Positions 1 through 7,395 of a stretch of DNA of 15,051 bases are shown here, in pieces. The first letter of the stretch is position 1. Each line of letters begins with the position of its first letter. The notes below the pieces were generated by a model. That model saw only the letters and a list, made by a program, of their open reading frames with translations, was not told the origin of the DNA and did not search any database. The stretch comes from Candidatus Omnitrophota bacterium (lineage in GTDB: Bacteria > Omnitrophota > Gorgyraeia > B26-G9). Made by a program: the position numbers and the translations under genes. The stretch spans positions 1 to 15,051 of the forward strand of contig QNCH01000016.1 in the NCBI GenBank assembly GCA_003645745.1, in the 5' to 3' direction.

Positions 1-75
1 AATTTACAATTTACAATTTTTTACCCCAAAGTTAATTCTTTTTTAATTGTCAATTGATAATTGTGAATTGCCAAT
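1..75. repeat. Degenerate heptamer tandem repeats downstream of the flagellar operon
   Basis: Two short blocks have a 7-base period. Positions 1-18 carry AATTTAC twice plus a partial copy. Positions 45-75 carry four units of the form AATTGNN plus a partial copy, ending two bases before the stop codon of the MotE-like gene. No stem followed by a U-run is evident on the minus strand, so I do not call a terminator here. The structure looks like a spacer repeat and has no visible coding content. Confidence 0.6.
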
Positions 76-76
76 G

Positions 77-655
77 TTATTTTTTATCTGTCTGCATCAT
101 TTCAGTAAACATTGCTGCTCTTGTGGCATCCATATTTGCCAAAACTTTTGCTGACACTTTTAATTTCATCTTCTTTAAAATAATCACTACAGTCTGGTCA
201 TCCATCTTACTAAATATATCAGCAACCTTAGCAGGTTTCATTACATCATACATTTTAGCCAATTTCGTAATATTTTCCTGCTGCTCTTTCCCCAGATCAT
301 TGTCACGCTCTTTTAATAAACGGCTTATCTTTTCCATTTTCAGAGAAATCTCTTCTTTTTGTTTGGTCACCACATCATGCTCTAAATTAATCTGCTCTTT
401 TCGCTGCTCTATCTCAGCAGCCTGTTTCTCCATTTCCTGCTTTTTTTGTTCAAGAGCCTGCCTTTCCTTTTTAATCAATTCCAACATTTCATTAATTGAT
501 TCTAAAGTTATCGGTTTTTCAACCTTATCAGAGCCAACAATAATATGAAAAAAACCCTCTTTATACGCAAGGTATAAAAATGCCGCATTAAAAAACATTA
601 TTGCGATGAAAATAACAACTAAAATATCTTGTAATAAATTCCTCTGATTAGCCAT
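77..655 (-). CDS. MotE/YlxF-like flagellar protein (membrane anchor, coiled coil, MgtE-N-like domain)
   Basis: This 192-residue protein has one hydrophobic segment near the N-terminus (about residues 10-31) and a long charged Glu/Lys/Gln coiled coil (about 50-125). The C-terminal 60 residues resemble the MgtE intracellular N-domain, with the pattern KLAKMYDVMKPAKVADIF and a second helical repeat. That layout is the one seen in MotE, a periplasmic chaperone for the motility protein MotC in rhizobia, and in YlxF, which follows fliJ in the Bacillus fla/che operon; the position here is the same. I chose the ATG at 655, which overlaps the fliJ stop, instead of an in-frame ATG at 703 that lies deep inside fliJ. 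The family is likely; its exact role is not established from sequence. It is the last gene of the operon seen in the window. Confidence 0.72.
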   Translation of the reverse strand: MANQRNLLQDILVVIFIAIMFFNAAFLYLAYKEGFFHIIVGSDKVEKPITLESINEMLELIKKERQALEQKKQEMEKQAAEIEQRKEQINLEHDVVTKQKEEISLKMEKISRLLKERDNDLGKEQQENITKLAKMYDVMKPAKVADIFSKMDDQTVVIILKKMKLKVSAKVLANMDATRAAMFTEMMQTDKK

Positions 656-656
656 A

Positions 657-1109
657 TTACTTTTCCGCTTTGCCCCTCGTAAAACCATTAACAGCGTTTT
701 CATCCATAATTTGCTGTTCTGATTCTATAATTTTTTTTACAAAAGAACGCAATTTTTTCTCTTTTAATTTTTCAATAATTCTCTGATCTTTAGCCGCGGC
801 AATTAATGCCTGACGATTTTTATTTACATCTTTTTCTATATTTAACAAATCATTTTTTTTCATTTGCTTAGCATTGCCCAAATGCATTAAATAACGCAAA
901 TGCGTAATAATCTGCCCAGCATTCAATTTGCCTATTTGACTTTTTTTCAGATCAGCACGCTGCAATTTTTCCTTATTTTCTATGCTGGTTAATTCCAAAT
1001 TCCCTTTTTCTAAATGCTGTTTCGCATTAAAAAAATCTACTTGCGCCTGCTTATGCATTTTTTGTTTGTGTTCAAGTACTGCTTCTAATCTAAATTTAAA
1101 TTTTTTCAT
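657..1109 (-). CDS. fliJ: Flagellar export protein FliJ
   Basis: A 150-residue, highly charged, almost entirely helical protein beginning MKKFKFRLEAVLEHK, a characteristic FliJ opening. FliJ is the central-stalk-like coiled-coil subunit that sits in the FliI hexamer and links the ATPase to the FlhA export gate on the cytoplasmic side of the basal body. The length is normal for the family. Its ATG overlaps the fliI stop codon in an ATGA arrangement, which implies translational coupling, and the MotE-like gene starts at its own stop codon. Sequence conservation in FliJ is low in general, so the call rests on the opening motif, the coiled-coil composition and the position after fliI. Confidence 0.85.
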   Translation of the reverse strand: MKKFKFRLEAVLEHKQKMHKQAQVDFFNAKQHLEKGNLELTSIENKEKLQRADLKKSQIGKLNAGQIITHLRYLMHLGNAKQMKKNDLLNIEKDVNKNRQALIAAAKDQRIIEKLKEKKLRSFVKKIIESEQQIMDENAVNGFTRGKAEK

Positions 1110-2422
1110 TGCATTATTTTCTCCATTAAAGCAATGCTTTCCTGGTAATCAACTTTTTGTTCCACCGGCTGCTTTAAAAAATCATTTATTTGATTAATCA
1201 TTTTTTTCGCGCGGTCAATTTTAGGATTACTCCCTTCTTTATACGCGCCAATATTAATTAAATCTCCCGCTTTTTTATATTCAGCAAGCATCTCACGCAC
1301 TTGCAATGCCAAATTAAAATGTTGTTTAGAAACGATATCAGGCATAAGCCTGCTTACACTTGCCAACACATCTATTGGAGGATAATGCCCGCTATCTGCT
1401 AAATCACGAGAAAGCACAATATGGCCGTCCAAAATACTTCTGACCGCATCAGCGATAGGTTCATTTAAATCATCAGCTTCTACTAACACTGTATAAACTC
1501 CTGTTATAGTCCCTGTCTCAGATGTGCCTGAACGCTCAAGCAGTTTAGGCAACAAAGAAAAAACCGAGGGAGTATAGCCACGCGTTGTCGGAGGCTCTCC
1601 AATAGCCAACCCAACCTCCCTTTGTGCCATTGCCAGCCGTGTCACCGAATCCATAACTAACAAGACCTTTTTACCGCAATCACGGTAATATTCGGCAATA
1701 GTCGCTGCAATAAAAGCGCCGTTGATTCTCACTAATGCCGGCTGGTCGCTGGTTGCCGCGATCACTACAGACTTTCTCAACCCCTCTATCCCAAGATTTT
1801 CTTCAATAAAATCACGCACCTCACGTCCGCGTTCTCCAATTAAACCAACCACCACTACATCAGCTTCACTATAACGCGCAATCATACCAAGAAGTTTGCT
1901 TTTACCAACACCACTGCCGGAAAAAATGCCAATTCTCTGGCCCATACCGCAAGAAAGCAGGGCATCTATTGCCTTAACTCCTGTAGGCAAAGGACTGCGT
2001 ATGCGTTTTCTTTTTAAAGGGTTCTGAGCTTTGCCATAAACAGCAGCTTGTGTATGGCAAAATATCTGTCCGCGTCCATCCTGCGGCCTGCCAAGCCCAT
2101 CAATAATCCTGCCTAAAAGCCCCATCCCAACTCCAACCGTCAACGGCCTGCCGCTTGAAACAACCTGGCTTCCAGCAGCTATGCCGCGCATCAGCCCAAA
2201 AGGCATTAAAAGGACTTTATCTTTACGAAATCCCACAACCTCAGCACGTACAGACACATTTTCCCGATAATTCTTAATATAACAAAAATCTCCTATGGAT
2301 ACGGACGGCCCTACAGATTCTACAACCAGTCCAATAACCTCACTTACTTTTCCGCATAGCCTGATTGGATTTATGTCTTCAAGCAGATTAATATATTTTG
2401 ACAAGTCAATTTTTGCCTGCAT
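1106..2422 (-). CDS. fliI: Flagellum-specific ATPase FliI
   Basis: A 438-residue ATPase of the F1-beta/FliI/SctN family that powers unfolding and delivery of substrates to the flagellar type III export gate. Visible motifs are the Walker A loop GSGVGKS (about residues 169-175), the GERGREV segment with the catalytic glutamate near residue 197, and Walker B ending in MDS at about 257-259 followed by TRLAMAQREVGLAIGEPP, a FliI/SctN hallmark. The N-terminal 90 residues form the beta-barrel domain, and the C-terminal region has the family pattern ending in YKEGSNPKID. An AGGA ribosome site lies seven bases before the ATG. It is separated from fliH by 93 bases containing a hairpin repeat, an unusually large gap for this operon. 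Length and motifs are intact. Confidence 0.97.
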   Translation of the reverse strand: MQAKIDLSKYINLLEDINPIRLCGKVSEVIGLVVESVGPSVSIGDFCYIKNYRENVSVRAEVVGFRKDKVLLMPFGLMRGIAAGSQVVSSGRPLTVGVGMGLLGRIIDGLGRPQDGRGQIFCHTQAAVYGKAQNPLKRKRIRSPLPTGVKAIDALLSCGMGQRIGIFSGSGVGKSKLLGMIARYSEADVVVVGLIGERGREVRDFIEENLGIEGLRKSVVIAATSDQPALVRINGAFIAATIAEYYRDCGKKVLLVMDSVTRLAMAQREVGLAIGEPPTTRGYTPSVFSLLPKLLERSGTSETGTITGVYTVLVEADDLNEPIADAVRSILDGHIVLSRDLADSGHYPPIDVLASVSRLMPDIVSKQHFNLALQVREMLAEYKKAGDLINIGAYKEGSNPKIDRAKKMINQINDFLKQPVEQKVDYQESIALMEKIMQ

Positions 2423-2435
2423 TTTAAAATCCTAT

Positions 2436-2470
2436 ATTATTGACACGGGTTTGATCAATCAAACACCTAC
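2436..2470 (-). repeat. GTAGGGG-type hairpin repeat, copy 1 (fliH-fliI gap)
   Basis: A 35-base segment that matches 6096-6130 with four mismatches. It contains a 7-base-pair stem, GTTTGAT/ATCAAAC, around a two-base loop. Read on the minus strand it begins GTAGGTGTTTGAT. This is the most diverged of the copies and lies upstream of the fliI ribosome binding site. Confidence 0.75.
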
Positions 2471-2515
2471 AATTCTTATGTCACCGATTGCTATTTTGCT
2501 TACAAAATAAAGGCC

Positions 2516-3157
2516 TCAGCTCTTGAGTAAATTTCCCTCAATTTCTTCAATCTGAGTTTTTATTTCCGCGTCCACTGTACTTGAATTTGACTGCACAATA
2601 CAGCCTCCTTGTTCCACAAAATCATCTGCTGCAATCTTAATCTTTCCTGATGATCCTCCAGCAAAAGCAGTCAATTCAGCAGAAGCAGACTCTATATTTT
2701 TTAGATCAGAGGGATTAACTTTAATCACTACTTCTGTCTTATCAATAAGCTGGCTGATTGCTTCTTTAGCCACTTTTTTAATAATCTCAGGATTTTGTTC
2801 AACTTCTGTTTTAATAATTTTCTTTACTATTGATATTGATAAACGTACAAGCTCTTCTTCTGATTCTTTTAGCAAACCTTCCTGCTTCTGCTTAAATTCA
2901 TTAGTTAGTTTACTTAGCAAATCAAATGAACCGCGAAATTCTTCTTTTGCCTGTTTGGCCCCATCCGCAAGGCCATCCTGATATGCCTTTGAAATAATTT
3001 CATCTTGTTTGGACGAATCAACTCGGGCGCCAAAGCTGTTAGAATCTTTATCTATATTTTTATCTGTATCTGTATGGACAGAATCCAAAGATTCAATCGT
3101 ATATTTTTTTAATAAGCCAGCATTAGCCAATTCCGCTTCTTTAATAATCTTAACCAA
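2516..3157 (-). CDS. fliH: Flagellar assembly protein FliH
   Basis: A 213-residue protein with a variable N-terminus (about 1-75), a helical middle rich in Lys/Glu, and a C-terminal domain resembling FliH/YscL and the V-ATPase E subunit. In that domain, SISIVKKIIKTEVEQNPEII and VVIKVNPSDL are followed by a segment with GGCIVQSNSSTVDA (about 185-200), the usual FliH signature. FliH is the peripheral stator that dimerises, binds FliI and anchors it to the C-ring. The start is a TTG at 3157, supported by a perfect AAGGAGG Shine-Dalgarno (3167-3173) nine bases upstream; the only nearby ATG opens a two-codon frame. The gene overlaps fliG by eight bases. Confidence 0.9.
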   Translation of the reverse strand: MVKIIKEAELANAGLLKKYTIESLDSVHTDTDKNIDKDSNSFGARVDSSKQDEIISKAYQDGLADGAKQAKEEFRGSFDLLSKLTNEFKQKQEGLLKESEEELVRLSISIVKKIIKTEVEQNPEIIKKVAKEAISQLIDKTEVVIKVNPSDLKNIESASAELTAFAGGSSGKIKIAADDFVEQGGCIVQSNSSTVDAEIKTQIEEIEGNLLKS

Positions 3158-4169
3158 CTAATTCATCCTCCTTACTCCCTCTGCCCTGAATTACAATATC
3201 TCCTGATTCCTCATTTTTCCGCACAACCGCGACAATTTTCTGCTGCGCTTCTTCTACTTGCCGCAATTTTACAGGCCCCATAAATTCCATATCCTCTTTA
3301 ATCGCCTGTGCCGCTCTTTTAGACATATTGCGAAGTATTTTATCTTTTACTTCTTCGCTTGCGGTTTTCAAAGCAACTGCTAATTCTTTATTATCCACAC
3401 TTTTAAGCACCTGCTGTATACCGCGGTCATCAATAAGAATAATATCTTCAAATACAAACATTAATTTTCTAATCTCATTAAATAAGTCAAGATTATCTTT
3501 CTCCAGTATTGACATAATCTCCTTTTCTGTTTTCCGGTCAGCGCGATTTAAAACTTCTGCCACAGTCTGTATCCCTCCGGTAACAGTCAACCCCTCATGA
3601 GATACAGAGGAAAGCTTATTTTTTAAAACAGATTCTACATCTTTAATAATCTCAGGAGTTGTCTTATCCATAGTAGCAATCCTGCGCACTACATCAGCCT
3701 GCGTTGCAGCGGGGAAAGAAGATAAAACAACCGCAGCCTGATCAGGATCTAAGTGTGACAAAACTAACGCGATTGTCTGAGGATGCTCAGACCTGATAAA
3801 ATTTAAAAGCTGAGTAGGATCTATTTTTTTTACAAAACCAAAAGGAGCTGGAGTACGCAAACTGTCAAGATTACCAATCAACTTAGCAGCTTTTTCAGCC
3901 CCCAAAGACTTCGCGATAATATCCTGAGCTACCTGCATCCCTCCATGCACAACCTGCTCAGAAGAAGAAATATTCCGCATAGCCTCGCCAAGCACGTTTT
4001 GCTTAACATCATCAGAAACTTTTTCTAAGGTTGCTATTTCTATGCCTATTTTTTCTATTTGAGCATCATTTAATTTCTGCATTACCCGCGCGGACATCTC
4101 AGGGCCTAAACTAACCAATAAAATCGCTGCTTTCTGAGTTCCGGAGATATCCTTTACATTTTCCGCCAT
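3150..4169 (-). CDS. fliG: Flagellar motor switch protein FliG
   Basis: This 339-residue C-ring protein converts stator ion flow into torque and switches rotation. The N-terminal domain (about 1-105) binds FliF. The middle domain carries EHPQTIALVLSHLDPDQAA (about 128-146). The C-terminal torque domain shows FVFEDI, then LKSVDNKELAVALK and EEVKDKILRNMSKRAA, followed by the charged-helix segment KEDMEFMGPVKLRQVEEAQ, all FliG hallmarks. Length is typical (about 330-345). It starts six bases after the fliF stop, with a GAGGA ribosome site inside the end of fliF, and overlaps fliH, so the genes are translationally linked. Confidence 0.97.
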   Translation of the reverse strand: MAENVKDISGTQKAAILLVSLGPEMSARVMQKLNDAQIEKIGIEIATLEKVSDDVKQNVLGEAMRNISSSEQVVHGGMQVAQDIIAKSLGAEKAAKLIGNLDSLRTPAPFGFVKKIDPTQLLNFIRSEHPQTIALVLSHLDPDQAAVVLSSFPAATQADVVRRIATMDKTTPEIIKDVESVLKNKLSSVSHEGLTVTGGIQTVAEVLNRADRKTEKEIMSILEKDNLDLFNEIRKLMFVFEDIILIDDRGIQQVLKSVDNKELAVALKTASEEVKDKILRNMSKRAAQAIKEDMEFMGPVKLRQVEEAQQKIVAVVRKNEESGDIVIQGRGSKEDELVG

Positions 4170-4175
4170 AAAATC

Positions 4176-5723
4176 TTATTCCTCATTTAACCACTCATTA
4201 ATTAACTGCGCAGTCCTCTCAGGATTCTGCGCGACAGCTTGCTGCAAATTCATTCCCACAGAAGAACGCGTTCCTTCAGCAACAGCGCCTTGTGTATAAG
4301 CGCCGCCTGCTGCTTTTGCATGGCCTTGCGGTTGATTCGCAGGCCCTGCAGCACCAGAAATTTTTTTAAGCATAGAACGCAAAAAGAAAAACGCCAACAG
4401 AAAAACAATAATTATCCCTGATTGCCTGACCATCTTTAAAATAAAATCTTTTTTTTGCCCGGAAGCTAAAGCTTCATTTTCCTGATCAAAGTAAGACGTA
4501 TCAAAAGCCGCGTCAGTAACAACAATTTCATCACCACGCTGCGCGCTAAACCCCACCGCGTTCATTACTAATTGTTTATATGTTTGTTTTTCTTCTTCTG
4601 TCCTTGGCACATACTCAAGCTTAGATTCGTCTCCCTCTTTTGCCTCAGTTTTTTCATATTTACCATCAACAACCACAGATATTGACAATTGTTCGATTTT
4701 CCCTACAGCTCCCACAAGCCTTTCTATTGTGCGGTTAATTTCATAATCTGTAGTTGTTTTTTCCTGCGAAGACTCAGCATTATTGCCTGCAGCAGATTCT
4801 TCATTGTCCTCAGTCTCTGCTCCTGACTTTTCGCTGGATACTTGAGAATTAAGTACTTCCTTACGCGGCACAGCGCTATCAGGGTCATAAATTTCCGCGG
4901 TTTTTTCTATCTGATCAAAATCCATAACAGCATTCACTCTAACAATCGCTTTGCCAGGCCCCAGGATAGCAAGTAACATAGACTCCGCTTTATTTTTCAG
5001 ATATGCTTCCACATTTTTTTGCTGATCCAATTGCCTGGAACTAACCCCAGCATGAGCACCCGCGTCATCAGGGCTAAATAATAAATTCCCGCGATTATCT
5101 AAAACAGTAATATGCTCAGTTGACAAGCTTTCTACACTCGAAGCAACAAGATAAACTATACCGTTTATCCTGCCTTTGCCTAAGGCCCCTGAAGAGACAT
5201 TAAGTACTATAGAGGCTGAAGGGTGTGTCCTGTCCTGCTTAAATAAAGTTTGTTTAGGAATAGACAAATGCACTCTTGAACTATTAATACCATTTAGAGA
5301 ATTGATTGTACGGCAAAGTTCGCCTTCTAACGCGCGTTTATAAGTTAAATTCTGTAAATAATCAGTCATGCCGAAATTTGTCCTGTCAAAAAGCTCATAA
5401 CCTGAGGATGAGCCATTAGGCAAGCCATCTTCAGCAAGCATAAGCCTTAAATCATAAACCTCTTTCGCTGAAACATAAATAGAATTGCCCTGCACTTTAT
5501 TTTCTACGTTCAGTTCATCAAGCTTTGATTTTATCGCGGCAGCATCTCTGTTAGCCAAATTAGAATACAACAAACCATATTCCTGCCTGCCTGCCCAAAA
5601 AGAAATAAAGACAACAACAGAAATAAGTATAGTTAAAAGCAGGAAGAAATTTGTTCTCTGGGCAGCAGACATTTTTTTAAAAATACTGCTTATCTGGGAA
5701 AAAATTTGAGAGAAAATATCCAT
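4176..5723 (-). CDS. fliF: Flagellar MS-ring protein FliF
   Basis: A 515-residue protein that forms the inner-membrane MS ring, the platform for the rotor and export gate. It has one transmembrane segment near residues 25-44, a YscJ/FliF ring-building region (about 45-220, including YSNLANRDAAAI and EDGLPNGSSSGYELFD), a second ring domain, an acidic linker (about 300-325), a second transmembrane segment (about 436-452) and a C-terminal FliG-binding tail ending INEWLNEE. Length is within the family range. Transcription must cross a 479-base gap after fliE to reach it, unlike the close packing elsewhere. A GGAG site 12 bases before the ATG is the only ribosome-site candidate, at a long spacing. 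Confidence 0.97.
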   Translation of the reverse strand: MDIFSQIFSQISSIFKKMSAAQRTNFFLLLTILISVVVFISFWAGRQEYGLLYSNLANRDAAAIKSKLDELNVENKVQGNSIYVSAKEVYDLRLMLAEDGLPNGSSSGYELFDRTNFGMTDYLQNLTYKRALEGELCRTINSLNGINSSRVHLSIPKQTLFKQDRTHPSASIVLNVSSGALGKGRINGIVYLVASSVESLSTEHITVLDNRGNLLFSPDDAGAHAGVSSRQLDQQKNVEAYLKNKAESMLLAILGPGKAIVRVNAVMDFDQIEKTAEIYDPDSAVPRKEVLNSQVSSEKSGAETEDNEESAAGNNAESSQEKTTTDYEINRTIERLVGAVGKIEQLSISVVVDGKYEKTEAKEGDESKLEYVPRTEEEKQTYKQLVMNAVGFSAQRGDEIVVTDAAFDTSYFDQENEALASGQKKDFILKMVRQSGIIIVFLLAFFFLRSMLKKISGAAGPANQPQGHAKAAGGAYTQGAVAEGTRSSVGMNLQQAVAQNPERTAQLINEWLNEE

Positions 5724-5906
5724 ATTATTATTTTGAGCTCCATATCATAAAAAACAAATGTCTATCTTGAGTATAAATTTTAAAAGGCCGCCAAGTCACA
5801 AAGTGACAAGAGTACAGGGTTACAATCTAAGACAGCTTCTTTTTTATAATCATCTGTGTTTTGATTTCCAGCTTCATCCTGGCAATGTTACTTTGAAATT
5901 CATGAT

Positions 5907-6088
5907 TATACTCAAACGCAATTGGTTTGTAATTTTATGACGTTCCCCTGCACTGCATCTTGAAACGTTCTTCATTCGCAAATCCGCAGGCGCAGCAAGC
6001 TGCGCCTGCGGTTTGACTCAATCAGAACGATCCAATCTAGGGCACAGGGAAACGCCTAAATTTTACAAACCAATTGCGTTTGAGTATA
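5907..6088. mobile_element. MITE-like fold-back element with 26-base perfect terminal inverted repeats
   Basis: Positions 5907-5932 and 6063-6088 are exact reverse complements. Each arm starts TATACTCAAACGCAATTGG at its outer end. The exact centre of symmetry carries a perfect 13-base-pair GC-rich stem (5984-5996 with 5999-6011) around a two-base AA loop, and the intervening arms can be aligned to each other imperfectly. The whole 182-base unit is therefore one long palindrome. It has no coding capacity, as in a miniature inverted-repeat transposable element. The outer TATA at both ends would suit a transposase that duplicates TA, such as IS630/Tc1-mariner types, but that is inference. Confidence 0.82.
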
Positions 6089-6095
6089 TTACAAA

Positions 6096-6130
6096 ATTAT
6101 TGTCACGGGTTTGATAAATCAACCCCCTAC
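6096..6130 (-). repeat. GTAGGGG-type hairpin repeat, copy 2 (fliE-fliF gap)
   Basis: A 35-base copy, part of a 44-base match (6087-6130) to 7451-7494 with two mismatches. On the minus strand it reads GTAGGGGGTTGATTTATC, and GGGTTTGAT/ATCAACCC can pair with one bulged base. It begins directly at the right end of the fold-back element, the two sharing the bases TA. Confidence 0.8.
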
Positions 6131-6202
6131 GTTATAATTTATTTTGTAATACTCTCCAAAAATTTCAACATCAACCTAACTCAACCTTCTTTATACATTG
6201 AA

Positions 6203-6508
6203 TCAAAACTGCATACGCATCACTTCTTGATACGCGCCAAGCAGTTTATTCCTCACTTGCATCATTGTAGAAAAAGTTAAGTTTGCCTTTTCCACTGCAA
6301 TCATCACCTTATGCACATCCTGAATTTCTCCAGTAGAAAGCTGTTCTATTGCTTTATCCGCGTTACGGTTTAATTCATTAATCTGATCTATAGAATTAGC
6401 CAATACATTCTGAAAGCCAGGCTGAGCAGATTCGGCTATTTTTTTAGGTAAAGCAGTACTAATAATCTTGCCAGCAGAAATGCCAGGCTGAATGCTAAAA
6501 TTTTCCAT
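6203..6508 (-). CDS. fliE: Flagellar hook-basal body protein FliE
   Basis: A 101-residue protein of normal FliE length. FliE is the first rod component, joining the MS ring and export gate to the proximal rod in the periplasm. The C-terminal half is diagnostic: a segment with EQLSTGEIQDVHKVMIAVEKA (about 59-79, E-x-DVH-x-VMIAVEKA), then LTFSTMMQVRNKLLGAYQEVMRMQF to the end. No cleavable signal is present, as expected for a substrate of the flagellar export system. It starts nine bases after flgC, with an AGGA site before the ATG. It is followed by the large repeat-filled gap before fliF. Confidence 0.96.
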   Translation of the reverse strand: MENFSIQPGISAGKIISTALPKKIAESAQPGFQNVLANSIDQINELNRNADKAIEQLSTGEIQDVHKVMIAVEKANLTFSTMMQVRNKLLGAYQEVMRMQF

Positions 6509-6517
6509 TCAATTATC

Positions 6518-6934
6518 CTATCTCACAATATCTAATGATTTATTAATTATTTCTTTAGCAGCATTCAATGCTGTTACATTCGCTTCGTACGCTCTGACAA
6601 CTTGCAGCATATCCACCATTTCAGTAATCGTATTTACATTTGGATAAGCAACATAACCTTTTTTGTCCGCGTCAGGATGAGTGGGGTCATAAATCATCCG
6701 CGGCGCAGCAGGATCAACAGAAATACCTTTTACTTCTACACCTTCCTGAACGCCTGTTTTCGGATTAATCTTAGGCATAAAAGTAATAAACTTCCTTTTA
6801 TACGGCCCGCCCTCAACAGTACGCGTAGTACCGGCATTTGCCATATTATTCGCGATTACATCCATTTTTTTTCTTTGAGCGGACAATCCTGTAGCGCTAA
6901 TCCTGAAACCAGTAAAAATACATTCTTCAGACAT
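6518..6934 (-). CDS. flgC: Flagellar basal-body rod protein FlgC
   Basis: A 138-residue proximal rod protein. The N-terminal flagellar rod motif is clear: GFRISATGLSAQRKKMDVIANNMANAGT (about 9-36), with the ANNxAN core. The C-terminal helix ends VVRAYEANVTALNAAKEIINKSLDIVR, the other conserved half of rod and hook proteins. The YVAYPNVNTITEMVDM segment is typical of FlgC. Length is normal. An AAGGTG ribosome site lies in the last codons of flgB, whose stop is two bases before this ATG, so translation of the two is probably coupled. The protein is exported through the flagellar apparatus and needs no Sec signal. Confidence 0.97.
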   Translation of the reverse strand: MSEECIFTGFRISATGLSAQRKKMDVIANNMANAGTTRTVEGGPYKRKFITFMPKINPKTGVQEGVEVKGISVDPAAPRMIYDPTHPDADKKGYVAYPNVNTITEMVDMLQVVRAYEANVTALNAAKEIINKSLDIVR

Positions 6935-6936
6935 AA

Positions 6937-7326
6937 TTACACCTTATCGTTTATTGCGATTTTTATTTGTTTTAATTTAGCCTTTAAAATCTGGGCATAA
7001 GTTTTAAACATCAAAGTATTAGCTGAGAGTCCAGCCATTTCGGTATCAAGGTCAACATCATTGTCTCCGGAATTAACATTCCCTTTATTACGAAGAAATA
7101 CTTCAGCCTGTATTTTGTTTATTTGATTCTCATATTCTTCCATATTAGAAGAGCCTTGCTTTGCTTTGATAAATTTTTGTATTATCTTTTTAAACGCGAT
7201 ATCTTTTGCCCTATATTTAGGGGTATTAACATTCGCAATATTATTCGCAATCACCCGATGCCTCTGGCTTAAGACATCCATTACTTTTGATAAATAAGGA
7301 ACAGAGCTATTTGTTAATAAATCCAT
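6937..7326 (-). CDS. flgB: Flagellar basal-body rod protein FlgB
   Basis: A 129-residue proximal rod protein with the motif VLSQRHRVIANNIANVNTPKY (IANNIANVNTPxY core) near residues 16-36. A C-terminal helix carries the conserved FlgB/FlgC pattern NTLMFKTYAQILKAKLKQIK. I start it at the ATG at 7326. A longer frame from a TTG at 7344 would translate the G10 run into glycines and would start upstream of the predicted sigma-54 transcription start, so it is unlikely. With this ATG the poly-G run itself is the only Shine-Dalgarno candidate, four bases away. It is the first gene of the structural operon flgB-flgC-fliE-fliF-fliG-fliH-fliI-fliJ. Confidence 0.95.
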   Translation of the reverse strand: MDLLTNSSVPYLSKVMDVLSQRHRVIANNIANVNTPKYRAKDIAFKKIIQKFIKAKQGSSNMEEYENQINKIQAEVFLRNKGNVNSGDNDVDLDTEMAGLSANTLMFKTYAQILKAKLKQIKIAINDKV

Positions 7327-7330
7327 ACTA

Positions 7331-7340
7331 CCCCCCCCCC
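7331..7340 (-). repeat. G10 homopolymer in the flgB leader
   Basis: Ten consecutive C on the plus strand, so ten G in the flgB transcript, in an otherwise AT-rich intergenic region. The run lies four bases before the chosen flgB ATG and at the start site predicted from the sigma-54 promoter. Length changes here would alter the ribosome site or leader. Confidence 0.85.
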
Positions 7341-7351
7341 ACAATTATTTC

Positions 7352-7367
7352 TGCAAAAACTATGCCT
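7352..7367 (-). promoter_or_regulatory. Sigma-54 (-24/-12) promoter of flgB operon
   Basis: On the minus strand the sequence reads AGGCAT-N5-TTGCA against the RpoN consensus TGGCAC-N5-TTGCW, with the invariant GG and GC at the exact required spacing. The expected transcription start is about 7341, only 15 bases before the flgB ATG. A sigma-54 activator is encoded by the neighbouring upstream gene, which makes the functional assignment stronger than the match alone. Confidence 0.75.
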
Positions 7368-7395
7368 GTTTTAAAATTTTTTTTATTTACAATTT

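Larger units (their letters stand above)
5724..6202. other. 479-base non-coding interruption between fliE and fliF
   Basis: No credible gene is present. From left to right it holds about 180 bases of unassigned sequence with a small palindrome GTCAC-AAA-GTGAC near 5796-5808, then a fold-back element (5907-6088), then a copy of the GTAGGGG-type hairpin repeat (6096-6130), then AT-rich sequence to the fliE stop. I found no sigma-54 element reading into fliF and only weak sigma-70-like hexamers. Since fliE and fliF are otherwise adjacent in this conserved order, the stretch looks like accumulated repeat insertions within an operon. Confidence 0.7.

Noticed and set aside
54..548. Plus-strand 164-codon frame opposite the MotE-like gene
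   Set aside because: Cys/Ser/Phe-rich translation typical of the antisense of a Lys/Glu-rich coiled-coil gene; a shadow frame.
656..703. Longer MotE-like protein starting at the ATG at 703
   Set aside because: The extra residues lie fully inside fliJ in another frame and are not like the family; the ATG at 655 overlaps the fliJ stop as is usual in this operon.
5758..5940. Plus-strand 60-codon frame in the fliE-fliF gap
   Set aside because: It has no ribosome site, runs into the fold-back element's arm and resembles no protein I recognise.
5984..6011. GC-rich 13-base-pair stem as a rho-independent terminator between fliE and fliF
   Set aside because: No U-run follows on the minus strand, and the stem lies at the exact centre of a larger palindromic element, which explains it better.
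7327..7344. N-terminal extension of FlgB from the TTG at 7344
   Set aside because: It would encode a glycine run from the poly-G tract and start at or before the predicted transcription start; the ATG at 7326 gives a normal FlgB N-terminus.
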